A stretch of DNA of 64,000 bases from Sphaerochaeta sp. (GTDB lineage: Bacteria; Spirochaetota; Spirochaetia; Sphaerochaetales; Sphaerochaetaceae), in assembly GCA_022482495.1 (NCBI GenBank), contig JAKVPA010000002.1, forward strand, positions 124,001 to 188,000, written 5' to 3'. The translations under genes were made by a program, and so were the position numbers. Shown here piece by piece: positions 35,155 to 45,400 of the stretch. How positions within the stretch are numbered: the first letter of the stretch is position 1; each line of letters begins with the position of its first letter. The notes below the pieces were generated by a model. That model had not been told where the DNA came from. It saw only the letters and a program-made list of their open reading frames with translations, and made no database searches.

Positions 35155-36132
35155 ATGAGTCTCACAGACACCTTAACCCAGATTTCCCAGCGTGGCGTGA
35201 TCGCCACGCTCAATCCGTATGATCTGGTCGCCGTCAAGGCGAACGGAATCATCTACTACTGCTTTTTCGTCACGGACACCGACACCATCCTGGCCTATCC
35301 AGGAGAGGCGGGATACGCCACGTTCCTGAAAAGCTTCGCCGACAGCAGGGATGAAGGCACCCCGCTGAAGGAGTTCAACCGGAAGATCGAGCAGGATGTC
35401 CTGGTGATCTGTCCGGGGGAAAAGGAACCGGTGATGGAAAAGCGTCCGCTTCATGATCCCCATCCGCCGAAAGACCCTTCGGCGGTGGAGAATCTCCTTT
35501 CCGTCCTGCTCTCCGGCGTGGACGCGTTCGCCCGGTGGAAGGACAAGGAAGGGTGGATGAAGGATGCCGGGGTGGGGGGCGCTCCGGAGGATGTGGCGCC
35601 GCTCGTCGGGGAAGACGGGTCGGTTTCCCCGCTGTTCGTCAAGGACATCGACATCTCGTTCACCCACGATGTGGCGACGATCACCGATTTCCAAAGGCTG
35701 GCAACGCTCCGGCGGAACCGCCAGAAAGAAACGACGGTGCTGTACGCCGCGGTGTTCGTCTGTCCGATTCCCCTGGGGGATTCCTATCCGTTCGTCCAGG
35801 TGTTGTTTGACAAGACACGCCACACGCCGGTGGATGCCATGATGATCTCCGACTACGCCAAGGAACATGTCACGTTCGTCGAGCATTTTCTCTCATACTG
35901 CCAGCAGAAGGGAGTGCCGGCAGCGATGCACGCCATGGATGAGCGCTCCTACTATCTGTACAAGGATGTGTGTCAGGCCCTGGGGATGATGATCACCCTG
36001 CCGGACCGGACGGATACGGAGATGGATGAGGTGTGCGAAGGATACGTCCAGGCCGCCGCGGCGCTGGTGTCGCAAGACATGGAGGAACACCACCATCATG
36101 ACCATGACCACCATGATCATGAGAGCGAGTGA
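35155..36132 (+). CDS. Uncharacterised protein with His/Asp-rich C-terminal tail
   Basis: I do not recognise the 325-residue protein. It is soluble, with no signal peptide or membrane segment. Its N-terminal half (FFVTDTDTILAYPGEAG) and C-terminal half look like two alpha/beta domains separated by a Pro-rich linker. The last 20 residues are nearly all His, Asp and Glu (EEHHHHDHDHHDHESE), a likely metal-binding tail. It follows the permease gene by 36 bases. Its stop abuts the stop of the convergent iclR gene with no base between. Confidence 0.6.
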   Translation: MSLTDTLTQISQRGVIATLNPYDLVAVKANGIIYYCFFVTDTDTILAYPGEAGYATFLKSFADSRDEGTPLKEFNRKIEQDVLVICPGEKEPVMEKRPLHDPHPPKDPSAVENLLSVLLSGVDAFARWKDKEGWMKDAGVGGAPEDVAPLVGEDGSVSPLFVKDIDISFTHDVATITDFQRLATLRRNRQKETTVLYAAVFVCPIPLGDSYPFVQVLFDKTRHTPVDAMMISDYAKEHVTFVEHFLSYCQQKGVPAAMHAMDERSYYLYKDVCQALGMMITLPDRTDTEMDEVCEGYVQAAAALVSQDMEEHHHHDHDHHDHESE

Positions 36133-36909
36133 TCAGGCGGGATTCGGCGCTTCGTAGCCAAGCAGTTTGGACAGGTGGCCGCACTCCGTGGTGATCGCCT
36201 TGGTGATGCGGTCCTGTTCGGCGCGGTTGAACCGGAACAGAGGCCAGGTGACGCTCATAGCCGCCACCGTCTTGCCGGTGTAATCCTTCACCGGGGAAGC
36301 GATGCACAGTGTCCCGATCTCATGCTCCTCCTCATCCGTCGCCCAGCCACGCTGGCGCACCAGTTCCAGTTCTTTTCTCAGGGATTCGGCATCCCTGATG
36401 GTGTGGGGCGTGTACGGTTTGAGAATGGTTGAGGAGAGGTAGCGTTGCAACTCTTCCTCCGTCATGCTGGCCAGAAACACCTTGCCGATGCCGGTGCAGT
36501 ACAGCGGGATGGATTTGCCCACCCGGCTGTACATCCGGATCGTATAGGATGATTCTTTTTTCAGCACATAGACGGCGTGGTTGCCTTCCAGAATTCCCAT
36601 GTGGACTGTCTCCCCCAGGCTGTCGCAGAGTTTCTGCGCCACCGGGTTTGCCAGTCCGATCAGATCAATGTGCTCCAGGCCATGGGAACCGACGGAGAAC
36701 ATCTTCAGCGTCAAGGAATATTGGTCGGCAGGGTCACGATACACGTAGCCCAGGCCGATCAACGTATTGAGGAACCGGAGAAGCGTCGCCTTGGGAAGCT
36801 TGGTCTGCTTGGACAACTGCTCCAAATTGATGCTTGTGCAATGTGCCAATGATTCCAGGATCGCGATGGTCCGAACCACTCCGCTGGTTTGTGTCTTTTC
36901 CGGTTCCAT
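36133..36909 (-). CDS. IclR family transcriptional regulator (KdgR-like)
   Basis: The 258-residue protein has an N-terminal winged helix (VVRTIAILESLAHCTSINLEQLSKQTKLPKATLLRFLNTL, about residues 11-50). The C-terminal IclR effector domain (GETVHMGILEGNHAVYVLKKES, then SIPLYCTGIGKVFLA) follows. IclR proteins such as KdgR control KDG and uronate metabolism. It is the last gene of the uxa operon (9 bases after uxaC, GAGGGG SD), so it probably regulates its own operon via the palindromes at 6956, 22395 and 42310. Confidence 0.88.
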   Translation of the reverse strand: MEPEKTQTSGVVRTIAILESLAHCTSINLEQLSKQTKLPKATLLRFLNTLIGLGYVYRDPADQYSLTLKMFSVGSHGLEHIDLIGLANPVAQKLCDSLGETVHMGILEGNHAVYVLKKESSYTIRMYSRVGKSIPLYCTGIGKVFLASMTEEELQRYLSSTILKPYTPHTIRDAESLRKELELVRQRGWATDEEEHEIGTLCIASPVKDYTGKTVAAMSVTWPLFRFNRAEQDRITKAITTECGHLSKLLGYEAPNPA

Positions 36910-36918
36910 ACGATCCCC

Positions 36919-38322
36919 TCAGCCTTCGAAGTACTGCTTCGCGTTGGTGAAGCTGATGTCCTGGACCATCGAACCCAAGGAATCGATGTCGTTGGGAAGC
37001 TCTCCGTTCTCCACCCATGTCCCGATGACGTTGCACAGGATCCTGCGGAAGTACTCGTGGCGCGGGTAGGAAAGGAACGAACGGCTGTCCGTCAGCATGC
37101 CGATGAAGGTGGGGAGCAACCCGACGTTGGCCAGCGTCTTCAGCTGGAACTCCATGCCGTCGCGATGATCGCAGAACCACCACGCCGAGCCGAGCTGCAT
37201 CTTGCCGTGGATGCCTCCTCCCTGGTAGCAACCCATCAGGGTGGCCAGCGGGTAGAAGTCCTTCGGGTTCAGGCTGTACAGGATCGTCTTGGGCACTTCG
37301 TCGGTGATGGACAGGTTCTTCAGGAACGCGCAGAGGTTGGCGGAAAGCTCAACGTCATGCACGGCATCGAACCCGGTGTCCGGCCCCAGCTTGTCGAACA
37401 TCACCTGGTTGCAGTCTCGGATCGAGGAGAAGTGCAGCTGCATGGCGATGTTCCGCTTGGCGTACGCCTTGGCCATCGTCGTCAGGACGAACGTCTTGTA
37501 GGCGTCGATTTCTTCTTCGGAGAGGATGCCACCGTTCATCTTCTTCTGGAAGATGGCGTTGACCTGCTCCACCGGCAGGAAGGTGTGCGGCGCGCTGATC
37601 AACGCATGGTCGCTGGCTTTGCATCCCATTTGGACGAAGAAGTCCAGCCGCTTGATCAATGCGGCGGTGACATCCTCGGCGCTGTTGATCTCCATGCCCG
37701 CCGCCTTTGCAAGCGTGGCGATGTAGTCGGCGAATGTCGCCTTCTCGATCTGGATGGCCTTGTCCGGGCGGTAGGAAGGAATGACCTTGGCGGGACAGTT
37801 CCCTTCGTTTTTGATCAACTGGTGGAAGTGCAGGTCATCGGCGGGATCATCCGTCGTCCCGACGGCGTACACCTTGAACTTCTTCATGATGCCAAAGACG
37901 GACAGCGTCGGATCGGTCTTGAACTTCTCGTTCGCCTCGTCGTAGATCGCCTTGGCGTTCTTGCGGTTCAGTACCTGGTTGATGCCGAAGTATCGCTGCA
38001 ACTCCAGATGGGTCCAGTGGTAGACCGGGTTTCCAATGGAATGTTCCATCGTCTCCGCCCATGCCAGGAACTTGTCGTACGGATCGGCGTCGCCGGTGAT
38101 CAACTTCTCATCGAAACCGTATGCCCGCATCAATCTCCACTTGTAGTGGTCTCCGCCAAGCCACGCGTCGGTGATGGTGGTGAACCGCTTGTCCTCGGCG
38201 ATCTGCCGGGGGATCAAATGGCAGTGGTAATCGAAAATCGGCATATCCTTCGCGTACGTGTTGAAAAGGGTTTCCGCCGTATCGTTGTACAGCATGAAAT
38301 GCTCATCCATGAATTGTCTCAT
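36919..38322 (-). CDS. uxaC: Glucuronate/galacturonate isomerase
   Basis: The 467-residue uronate isomerase of the amidohydrolase superfamily converts D-galacturonate to tagaturonate (or glucuronate to fructuronate). Seen: FDYHCHLIPRQIAEDK near residue 30 (metal-binding HCH), GGDHYKWRLMRAYG, GTTDDPADDL, SYRPDKA, QLHFSSIRDCN and AWWFCDHRDGM. Length is normal. Its ATG overlaps the uxaA stop by 4 bases. Confidence 0.95.
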   Translation of the reverse strand: MRQFMDEHFMLYNDTAETLFNTYAKDMPIFDYHCHLIPRQIAEDKRFTTITDAWLGGDHYKWRLMRAYGFDEKLITGDADPYDKFLAWAETMEHSIGNPVYHWTHLELQRYFGINQVLNRKNAKAIYDEANEKFKTDPTLSVFGIMKKFKVYAVGTTDDPADDLHFHQLIKNEGNCPAKVIPSYRPDKAIQIEKATFADYIATLAKAAGMEINSAEDVTAALIKRLDFFVQMGCKASDHALISAPHTFLPVEQVNAIFQKKMNGGILSEEEIDAYKTFVLTTMAKAYAKRNIAMQLHFSSIRDCNQVMFDKLGPDTGFDAVHDVELSANLCAFLKNLSITDEVPKTILYSLNPKDFYPLATLMGCYQGGGIHGKMQLGSAWWFCDHRDGMEFQLKTLANVGLLPTFIGMLTDSRSFLSYPRHEYFRRILCNVIGTWVENGELPNDIDSLGSMVQDISFTNAKQYFEG

Positions 38323-39827
38323 AGTATTACTCCATCTTTGAACAGTGAGATTTCCGCGTATCCGTTCTGTTCGTTTTTCGTGCGATACGTGCCGTCAGCG
38401 CACTGCCTGACCAGGTCGATCAGATCATCCGTCACCTTCTGGGAATCCTCTTCCAGCACCCGGCCGGCGTTGAAGTCGATCCAATTGGGCTTGTGCTCGG
38501 CAAGCGGGGTGTTGCTGGAGATCTTCAGCGTCGGAACGACGGAACCCAGCGGGGTTCCACGCCCGGTGGTGAACAGGATCATGTGGCAGCCTGCCGCCGA
38601 CAGGGCGGTGGTCGACACGATGTCGTTCCCCGGTCCGGAGAGCAGGTTCAGCCCCGGTGTCACCACACGGGCGCCATAGGGAAGGACATCCTTCACCACG
38701 GCATGCCCGCCTTTCTGCACGCATCCCAGGCTCTTATCCTCCAGCGAACTGATGCCACCGGCCTTGTTGCCCGGCGACGGGTTCTCATAGACCACCTGTC
38801 CGTGTTTGACGAAGTATTCCTTGAACGCGTTGATCAAATCGACCGTCTTGTCGAACACCGCCGGTGAATCGGCGCGGTTCATCAGAATCTGCTCGGCTCC
38901 GAACATCTCCGGCACCTCGGTGAGAATCGCCGTGCCGCCCATGGCGGTCAAGGCGTCGCAGAAGCGGCCGACCAGCGGGTTGGCGGTGATGCCGGAAAGC
39001 CCGTCACTGCCGCCGCACTTCAGGCCGACGACCAGGCGGGACATCGGGACCGGTGTCCGTTTGTCTCCTTTCATCGTCTCGGCCAGCTCGGTCATCAGCT
39101 TCTGCGCAGAGGCGATCTCATCCTCCACGTCCTGGCAGACCAGGAACTTGACCCGGTTGGGATCCACCGGACCGACCAGCTCGCGGAACGACGCCGGGGT
39201 GTTGTTCTCGCACCCCAGGGAAAGCACCAAGACGCCACCGGCATTGGGATGGTGGACCAGATCGGCCAGGATTTTCCGGGTCGCCTCATGGTCGTCGCCC
39301 AGCTGGGAGCATCCGAACGGATGGCTCCAGATGTGGGCTTCCACCCCAAGGTGCTGGTCCGCCCAGGCTACCAGCCGTTCTCCGATGCGGTTGACGCATC
39401 CCACCGTCGGGACGATCCACAGTTCGTTGCGGATGCCGATCCTGCCATCGGAGCGTTGATACGCCTGGATGGTGGGAACGTGCCCTTCGTACCTTTTCTT
39501 CAGTTCGTCAGCCTTGGCCTTGAACGCATCCGCCTGCTTCTCATCGTACCGGTAGGTACCGGACTCCTCCAGCAAGGTGTGCAGGTTGTCCGCATGGACG
39601 TGCCCGCCTTTCTGGATGTCCGTTTTCATCGCTCCGATGGGGTATCCGTACTTGATGACCGGTTCCCCTGCCTTGATCGCTTCCAGCGCGATCTTGTGCC
39701 CCGCCGGAATATCCTCAAGCGCGGTCACCGTAATCCCGTCCACCGTCAAGGTCTCACCCTTGGCGACGGGCTGGATGGCAACGGCGACGCTGTCGTGCGG
39801 CGTAATCCTGAGCAGTTTGTTCTTCAT
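38319..39827 (-). CDS. uxaA: Altronate dehydratase
   Basis: The 502-residue enzyme has an N-terminal SAF domain (about residues 1-95, with HVHADNLHTL) and the UxaA core with conserved Cys-rich blocks (PTVGCVNRIGERLV, SHPFGCSQLGDDH, LSLGCENN, GLKCGGSDGLSGITANPLVG). It dehydrates D-altronate to KDG, the substrate of KdgK. I choose the ATG at 39827, preceded by AGGGGGG. It lies 10 bases after uxaB. Confidence 0.94.
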   Translation of the reverse strand: MKNKLLRITPHDSVAVAIQPVAKGETLTVDGITVTALEDIPAGHKIALEAIKAGEPVIKYGYPIGAMKTDIQKGGHVHADNLHTLLEESGTYRYDEKQADAFKAKADELKKRYEGHVPTIQAYQRSDGRIGIRNELWIVPTVGCVNRIGERLVAWADQHLGVEAHIWSHPFGCSQLGDDHEATRKILADLVHHPNAGGVLVLSLGCENNTPASFRELVGPVDPNRVKFLVCQDVEDEIASAQKLMTELAETMKGDKRTPVPMSRLVVGLKCGGSDGLSGITANPLVGRFCDALTAMGGTAILTEVPEMFGAEQILMNRADSPAVFDKTVDLINAFKEYFVKHGQVVYENPSPGNKAGGISSLEDKSLGCVQKGGHAVVKDVLPYGARVVTPGLNLLSGPGNDIVSTTALSAAGCHMILFTTGRGTPLGSVVPTLKISSNTPLAEHKPNWIDFNAGRVLEEDSQKVTDDLIDLVRQCADGTYRTKNEQNGYAEISLFKDGVIL

Positions 39828-39837
39828 GAACCCCCCT

Positions 39838-41319
39838 TTACTTGACCAGCTGCTGCACGGCCTGCTGCATGCCATGCTTCTGGATGGACGCCAGAGCGGA
39901 GGCTACGGCATCCTCCAGACCGGAAAGCTTGGTCAGATCCTCGCCCCAGAATTCGGTATGAGCCAACGTCTCATGGGCGAGCTTCTTGGGATCGTTGGTC
40001 TTGCCGTGCAGATCCTGGAAGAAGGAGAGCGCGCTCTCATCGTCCTGGATGGCATACGGCTTGCCGTCCCTGAGGCCCGTCATCTGCCGGTCGTGGATGT
40101 CCTTTCCGTTGTAGAAGGTGATCAAGGCGGCGATGCCGAAGGAGAGCACCACAGGGGCCTTGCCGGTCTTCTGGATGTATCCTTTGACGGATGGAAGATC
40201 CCGGGTCTTGAACTTGCTGGTGGAGTTCAGCGTGATGGAGAGCAGCATGTGATAGATGTACGGGTTGTCGAAACGCTCCAGCACATCCTCGGCGTACTTG
40301 GTCAGCATCGCCTTGTCGCCATCCATCGACGGAATGATCTCCTCGAACAGACCCTTGCGGATGAATTTGATCATCACCGGATCCTCGATGCAGTCCCGGA
40401 CACAGTCGAATCCATACAGGAAGCCTGCCGGAACGAACATCGTGTGGGTGCCGTTGAGGATGCGCACCTTGCGGGTGCGGTAGAAGCTCATGTCGTCCGT
40501 CCAGACGACGTTCAGCCCCGCCTTGTCGAACGGAAGCTCGTCCTCGTGGCTGTGCGGCGCCTTGTGGCACTCGATGACCCACAGGTGGAAGATCTCCGCA
40601 GAATCAAGCAGGTTGTCCGTGTAGCCCAGTTCCTGGCAGATCTTCTCCGCCTCGGCCTTGGGATAGCCCGGAACGATCCGGTCGACCAGACTGTTGCAGA
40701 AATCACAGGCATTCTCCAGCCAGTCGGTGAAGCCCTGTTCCAGCTTCCATTCGGAGGCGTACTGCAGGACGATCCGCTTCAGGTTGTCACCATTCTTCTC
40801 GATCAGCTCGCACGGAATCAGGATCACGCCTTTCTTCGGATCCCCATGGAAGAACTGGTAGCGATGATACAGGAACTGGCAGACCTTGGCCGGATAGGAG
40901 AGCGGCGGCTGGTCGGACAGGGAGCAGCCGGAGGTGTAGGAGATTCCCGCCTCGGTGGTGTTGGAGACGATGAACCTCAGCTCCGGGCTTTCCGCGTAGC
41001 CGATGTATTTCCGGTACTCTTCCTCAACGTACGGGTTGAGGCATTCCTTCACGCTGGTGATCAGGCGGTATTCCACCACCGGTTTGCCGTTCTGCACGCC
41101 ACGAAGCACCGTGGTGTACAGCCCTTTCTGCTGGTTGATCATCCCACCCATGCCCCGTTCCAACGGCTGGACCAGCACGATGTTGCCATTGAAATCGGTT
41201 TTCTCGTTGAGATTGTCGAACTGCCAATCAACGAACGCGCGGAGGAAGTTGCCTTCCCCGAACTGGAGGACACGCACCGGTCTGTCTACCGGTTGCTTGA
41301 CATCAAGAATGCTTTTCAT
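39838..41319 (-). CDS. uxaB: Tagaturonate reductase (altronate oxidoreductase)
   Basis: The 493-residue mannitol-dehydrogenase-family enzyme reduces tagaturonate to altronate with NADH. Seen: VLQFGEGNFLRAFVDWQFD at the Rossmann start, SNTTEAGISY, KKGVILIPCELIEKNGD, and RVLNGTHT-like RILNGTHTMFVPAG with the catalytic Lys/His region. The pattern is closer to UxaB than to UxuB. The ATG overlaps the transporter stop by 4 bases. Confidence 0.92.
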   Translation of the reverse strand: MKSILDVKQPVDRPVRVLQFGEGNFLRAFVDWQFDNLNEKTDFNGNIVLVQPLERGMGGMINQQKGLYTTVLRGVQNGKPVVEYRLITSVKECLNPYVEEEYRKYIGYAESPELRFIVSNTTEAGISYTSGCSLSDQPPLSYPAKVCQFLYHRYQFFHGDPKKGVILIPCELIEKNGDNLKRIVLQYASEWKLEQGFTDWLENACDFCNSLVDRIVPGYPKAEAEKICQELGYTDNLLDSAEIFHLWVIECHKAPHSHEDELPFDKAGLNVVWTDDMSFYRTRKVRILNGTHTMFVPAGFLYGFDCVRDCIEDPVMIKFIRKGLFEEIIPSMDGDKAMLTKYAEDVLERFDNPYIYHMLLSITLNSTSKFKTRDLPSVKGYIQKTGKAPVVLSFGIAALITFYNGKDIHDRQMTGLRDGKPYAIQDDESALSFFQDLHGKTNDPKKLAHETLAHTEFWGEDLTKLSGLEDAVASALASIQKHGMQQAVQQLVK

Positions 41320-42317
41320 TTCGCAGACTCCTTTGTATAGTATACGTCTTTCTTCTCTTTTTTACCAAATAAAAGGGAAGCCATGATCGCACAGATTGTT
41401 TGCTGGGAAACAATTCCCAGGATGACGGGAAGCGCCGTCATCGGCGGGAAAAACTCAATGGCGAGCACCAGGGCGGCGCTGATGTTCCGCAGCGACGAAG
41501 CGAACGTCACCGAAATGGCGTCCTCGTGGGAGAAGTGGAACAGCCGGCAGAAACGGTAGGCGATGGGGAAGCCCACCGCGGCGAGGCCGGCGCACAGCAG
41601 GGCGATGGGGATGTACTTCCATGTTGCGTACTGGATCAACTCTTCGGCAATCTGGGAGGTGTTGATCATGACGACCAGCAGCAACCCGACCTTGGAGAAC
41701 GGCTTGAGACACGGGGCGACGGTCTTCGTCACCTTGCCGTGGGTTGCCTGGTGGATCGCTACTCCGATGATCGACGGGATGACCACCATCTTCACCAGGG
41801 AAAGCATCATGCCGGTGGTGTCCATCTGGACGGACTGCCCGGTGAAGATGTGCATGGTCAGCGGCACCAGCAACGGGGCGAACAGCGTGTCCACCAGAAG
41901 GATGGTCAGCGACACGGCCATGTTGCCGCCATAGATGGAGCTCCATACCGTCCCTACCACCGCCGATGGCGTCGCCTTGAGCAGCATGTACCCGGTACGC
42001 AGATCCTTGTCCGATGGAAAGCAGATGGCGCTGCTGGCCCATGCGATGAACGGAAGCAGCAGATTGGCGCAGATCAGGAACACCAGCAGGAACGACGGTC
42101 GCTTCAGCGTCTTGCCGATGTCATTGACGCTGATGGACAGCGCGCCGGTCAGGGTAAGGAACCCGAACAGCCAGTTGACGCTTGGTTTCATCCATGCGAC
42201 GTGACGTCCCAGCAGAAGCCCCAGCAGGACGCCACAAGGAGTGATGACCGGCATCAACCGTTCCAGGATATGGTCCGCCTGCTTCAGGTGTTGGACGGTG
42301 TTCTGAAAATGAAACAT
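41316..42317 (-). CDS. BASS/BART superfamily transporter, probable sugar-acid importer
   Basis: The 333-residue membrane protein has about ten hydrophobic segments and bile-acid:sodium-symporter-like motifs (LKATPSAVVGTVWSSIYGGNMAVS, TFASSLRNISAALVLA). KDG permease KdgT belongs to the same broad superfamily, and the first position in the uxa operon suggests uptake of galacturonate or a keto-deoxy acid. The start is uncertain: ATGs occur at 42329 and 42317, but the promoter -10 box overlaps the first, so 42317 (nearly leaderless) or 42254 are likelier. Confidence 0.75.
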   Translation of the reverse strand: MFHFQNTVQHLKQADHILERLMPVITPCGVLLGLLLGRHVAWMKPSVNWLFGFLTLTGALSISVNDIGKTLKRPSFLLVFLICANLLLPFIAWASSAICFPSDKDLRTGYMLLKATPSAVVGTVWSSIYGGNMAVSLTILLVDTLFAPLLVPLTMHIFTGQSVQMDTTGMMLSLVKMVVIPSIIGVAIHQATHGKVTKTVAPCLKPFSKVGLLLVVMINTSQIAEELIQYATWKYIPIALLCAGLAAVGFPIAYRFCRLFHFSHEDAISVTFASSLRNISAALVLAIEFFPPMTALPVILGIVSQQTICAIMASLLFGKKEKKDVYYTKESAK

Positions 42318-42324
42318 AGTTTCA
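42310..42324. promoter_or_regulatory. Palindromic operator, uronate-regulon type (site 3)
   Basis: TGAAACATAGTTTCA differs from site 2 by one central base. It lies just downstream of the -10 box of the uxa operon promoter, across the predicted start site. A bound repressor there would block transcription. Confidence 0.7.
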
Positions 42325-42353
42325 ATCATATGCTCGCCATTTTGACCTGTCAA
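42325..42353 (-). promoter_or_regulatory. Promoter of the transporter-uxaB-uxaA-uxaC-iclR operon
   Basis: On the minus strand, a perfect TTGACA (42353-42348) and TATGAT (42330-42325) are separated by 17 bases. The same box sequences and spacing occur at kdgK. Confidence 0.75.
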
Positions 42354-42417
42354 GGCGGGATTTCCCGTGGTATGATGGAAAAACAGGCATCTTTTTGTAC
42401 GAAGGAGAATAGGGAAG

Positions 42418-45400
42418 GTGCATAAGCGGATCGGCTTTGTATTGGCATCCATCCATACCGGATCATCCAAGGGATTCTGGTCTGACCTCGCCGTCCTGTC
42501 CAAGGAACACGGCGACGCCTTGTTCGTGTTTCCCGGAGGCCGGCTGGAATGCCAGGATGAATTTGAGTTCCTGCGCAACGAAATCTATGATCTTGCCAAC
42601 GCGAAGAACCTGGATGGGCTGGTCAGCTGGGGATCCTCGCTTGGGGGCAGCATCAGCATCTCCCAGGTGGAGAAGTTCCATGACCGGTTCCAGGACCTTC
42701 CGTTCGTCACCTATTCCCTGAAGCGTCCCGGGCACCCCAACATCGGCTTTGACGCCTACGGGGGGATGCAGGCGCTGGTCACCCATATGATCCTCCACCA
42801 TGGCGCCAAACGGTTGGCGTTCCTCCGGGGACCGGGCAACCACGAGGGAGCCCGGCTACGGTACAAGGCGTACGTGGATGCCCTTTCCCAGTGCCATATT
42901 CCGTTTGACGCCAACCTGGTCTCCGATCCGGTGGCGTGGGAGGATGGGGCGAAGGCGCTTTCCCAGTTGGTCGACGAGCGTCATCTGAAACCGGGAAAGG
43001 ATTTCGACACGCTCCTCTGCTCCAGCGACATGATGATGTTCTCCGCCGGTAAGGTGCTGGAAGGAATGGGGATCTCCATTCCTGGAGACCTTCGGTTGGC
43101 CGGATTCAACGACAGTGAGGAAAGCCTGCTGCTGGAGTGCCCCTGCACTACGGTGCGCATGCCGGTGGAGGAGATGGCCTCGCTTTCCTATTATCAATTG
43201 CTTGATTTGATCGACAACCCACGGGGGAGCGACAACGACACGTTGCTGCCCGCTCCGCTGGTCATCCGCCGCTCCTGCGGCTGTCCGGATTCCCTGGGAG
43301 GGGAGGAGATCGCCCGGGCGAAGTTCTCCGGCAACCGGGAGGCGTTCGTCTCCTGGCTGGAGGAACGGTTCCCCGGATACCCGGTCCGGGAGGTGGTCGC
43401 CTCCGGCGATCCCCGGATGCTGGAGAGGACGCTCCGCGCCTACTTGCAGCATGGCGGGGATACGCTGTTGGCTGATGAGGCCATCGGCTGGTATGAACGG
43501 TACATCAGTGGTTCGGAGCAGGGGATTGCACTCCCTGTTGCTCCGTCAGAGGGATTTCGTCGACCGGGAAAGCGCCTACGCCACGCGGATGCAGTCACGG
43601 AGGATCAACTCGCTGAAGAGCGCGCTCCTCTGCTCGCGCAGCATCGTCTCCATCGCGTCCATCTGCACCACCCATCTTCCCGATGTGGGCATCACCGCCT
43701 GCTACCTGGTGCTGCACCAGGATGCCGGGAACCGTCTGGTGGGCGGGTTTGATGAGCACGGTCCGGTCGGACCCGCCGACCTGTCGGAAACAACGTTGCT
43801 TCCCGAATCGGTTTCCGCGTCCTTGACGGAAGGTGTGTACGTGGTGGAGCCGTTGTTCATGGAAAACCAGTCGCTGGGGTACGTCGTGCTGAAGACGGAG
43901 GAGTTCTCCGGCACGTTGATCGAAGACCTGCGCACCTCGCTCTCATCGGCCGTCAAAGGGACGATGTTGCTTGATGCCGCCAACAAGGCGCGGGAGGCCG
44001 CGGAGAAGGCCCAGCGGACCCGCAGCGAGTTCTTCGCCAACATCTCAAACGGTCTGCGGGACCCGTTGGAGACCATCGCCACGCTGTCCCAGGACAGCCC
44101 TCGTTGGGGTGAGATCAAATCCCAGCTTTCCAAAGCGAACCACCTCCTGGATCTCTCGCTCAGCCAGACTGGCGCGTTGGAGCTGGTGGAACACATCACC
44201 ACGCTCCGCCCGGGTCTTCCGGCGGTGAAGGTGGACAGCCGTCTGTTCTCCGAGGTGCTGGAAGCCATCAAGGAAGTGATGGAAGGGGATGGGGAGACCT
44301 GCGCGGAGACGTTCCAGACGACGGTCGAAGGACTCCGTCTGACACTGACCAGCTCCCAGCCGAGGTGGATGGCGTCGATGAACCGCCAGGATCCCGGATT
44401 CAGCCTGGCCGAGCGGATCATGCTGATGGAAGGAGGAACGTTCACCCTGGTGGACAACCGTGTCCAGATGGTGTTCCCCTGGCCGAATCTGCAGAATTCG
44501 GAGACCGTCGGGCGCAAGGACGCCCGGATCTGCTTCGTCGGGGAAGACCCCGCAGCGGTTCCCGCCCTGTTTACTTCTTCGCCGTTCCTGGATGCCAAGA
44601 TGGTGATCAAAGATCTGAAAATGCTGGACGGCTACGGCGCCGTGGCGCTGGACGCCCAGAGTGGTTCGTTCACCATGCAGATGCTCGTCCATGCGATGGA
44701 GACGGATGAGGCCGCCCGAAAGATGCCGATCCTCTGCCTGAACTGCCCGCAGGGCTACGATACGCTTGTCGAGGCGCTGAAGTCCCGCTTCCGCAGTGTC
44801 CTGGGTGGGGCGATCTTCGTCGATGGACCGGTCATTCCTCCGGGGTTGGAGAAACTGGGGATTCCCTCCGATTTCCTGATGCTTCCTTCATTGGATGCTT
44901 TCGCCACCTATGCCAAGGAACGGGCTCCGGCGTTGTTCCTGACCACCAATGTGGACGCCAGCAGGCTCTCTTCCATCCGAAGCGTCTCCCAGACCCCGAT
45001 TTTGGTGATCTCGGAGAAATTCGACAAGGACGCGGTGGAGAAGCTTGCCGCCATCCCCAACCTGGTGATCGCCAACACCTGCGTCTGCGACGTCGGCTCG
45101 TTCATCACCCGGATCATCTCGATCATCGGAGGGGAGGCGATCCTGCCTCCGCTCACCGGGGTGCTGGTCAAACGGGCCATCGCCTATCTGGACAAGAATG
45201 CCACCAGCCAGATCTCACGCTGGCAGCTTGCCGAGGCGATCAACGTCAGTGAGGATTACCTGACCAGGATCTTCCGCAAGGAGCTGGGGATCTCGCCGTG
45301 GGATTATCTGAACCGGTATCGGATCTTCCTGGCGACCAAACTGCTCCGGCAGACATCGCTTACCATCAACGAGGTGGCCAGCGAGAGCGGATTCCAGGAT

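Noticed and set aside
36889-38679. 596-residue plus-strand frame over uxaC
   Set aside because: It is antisense to uxaC, which has all family motifs.
39577-41340. 587-residue plus-strand frame over uxaA/uxaB
   Set aside because: It is a shadow of two clearly conserved minus-strand genes.
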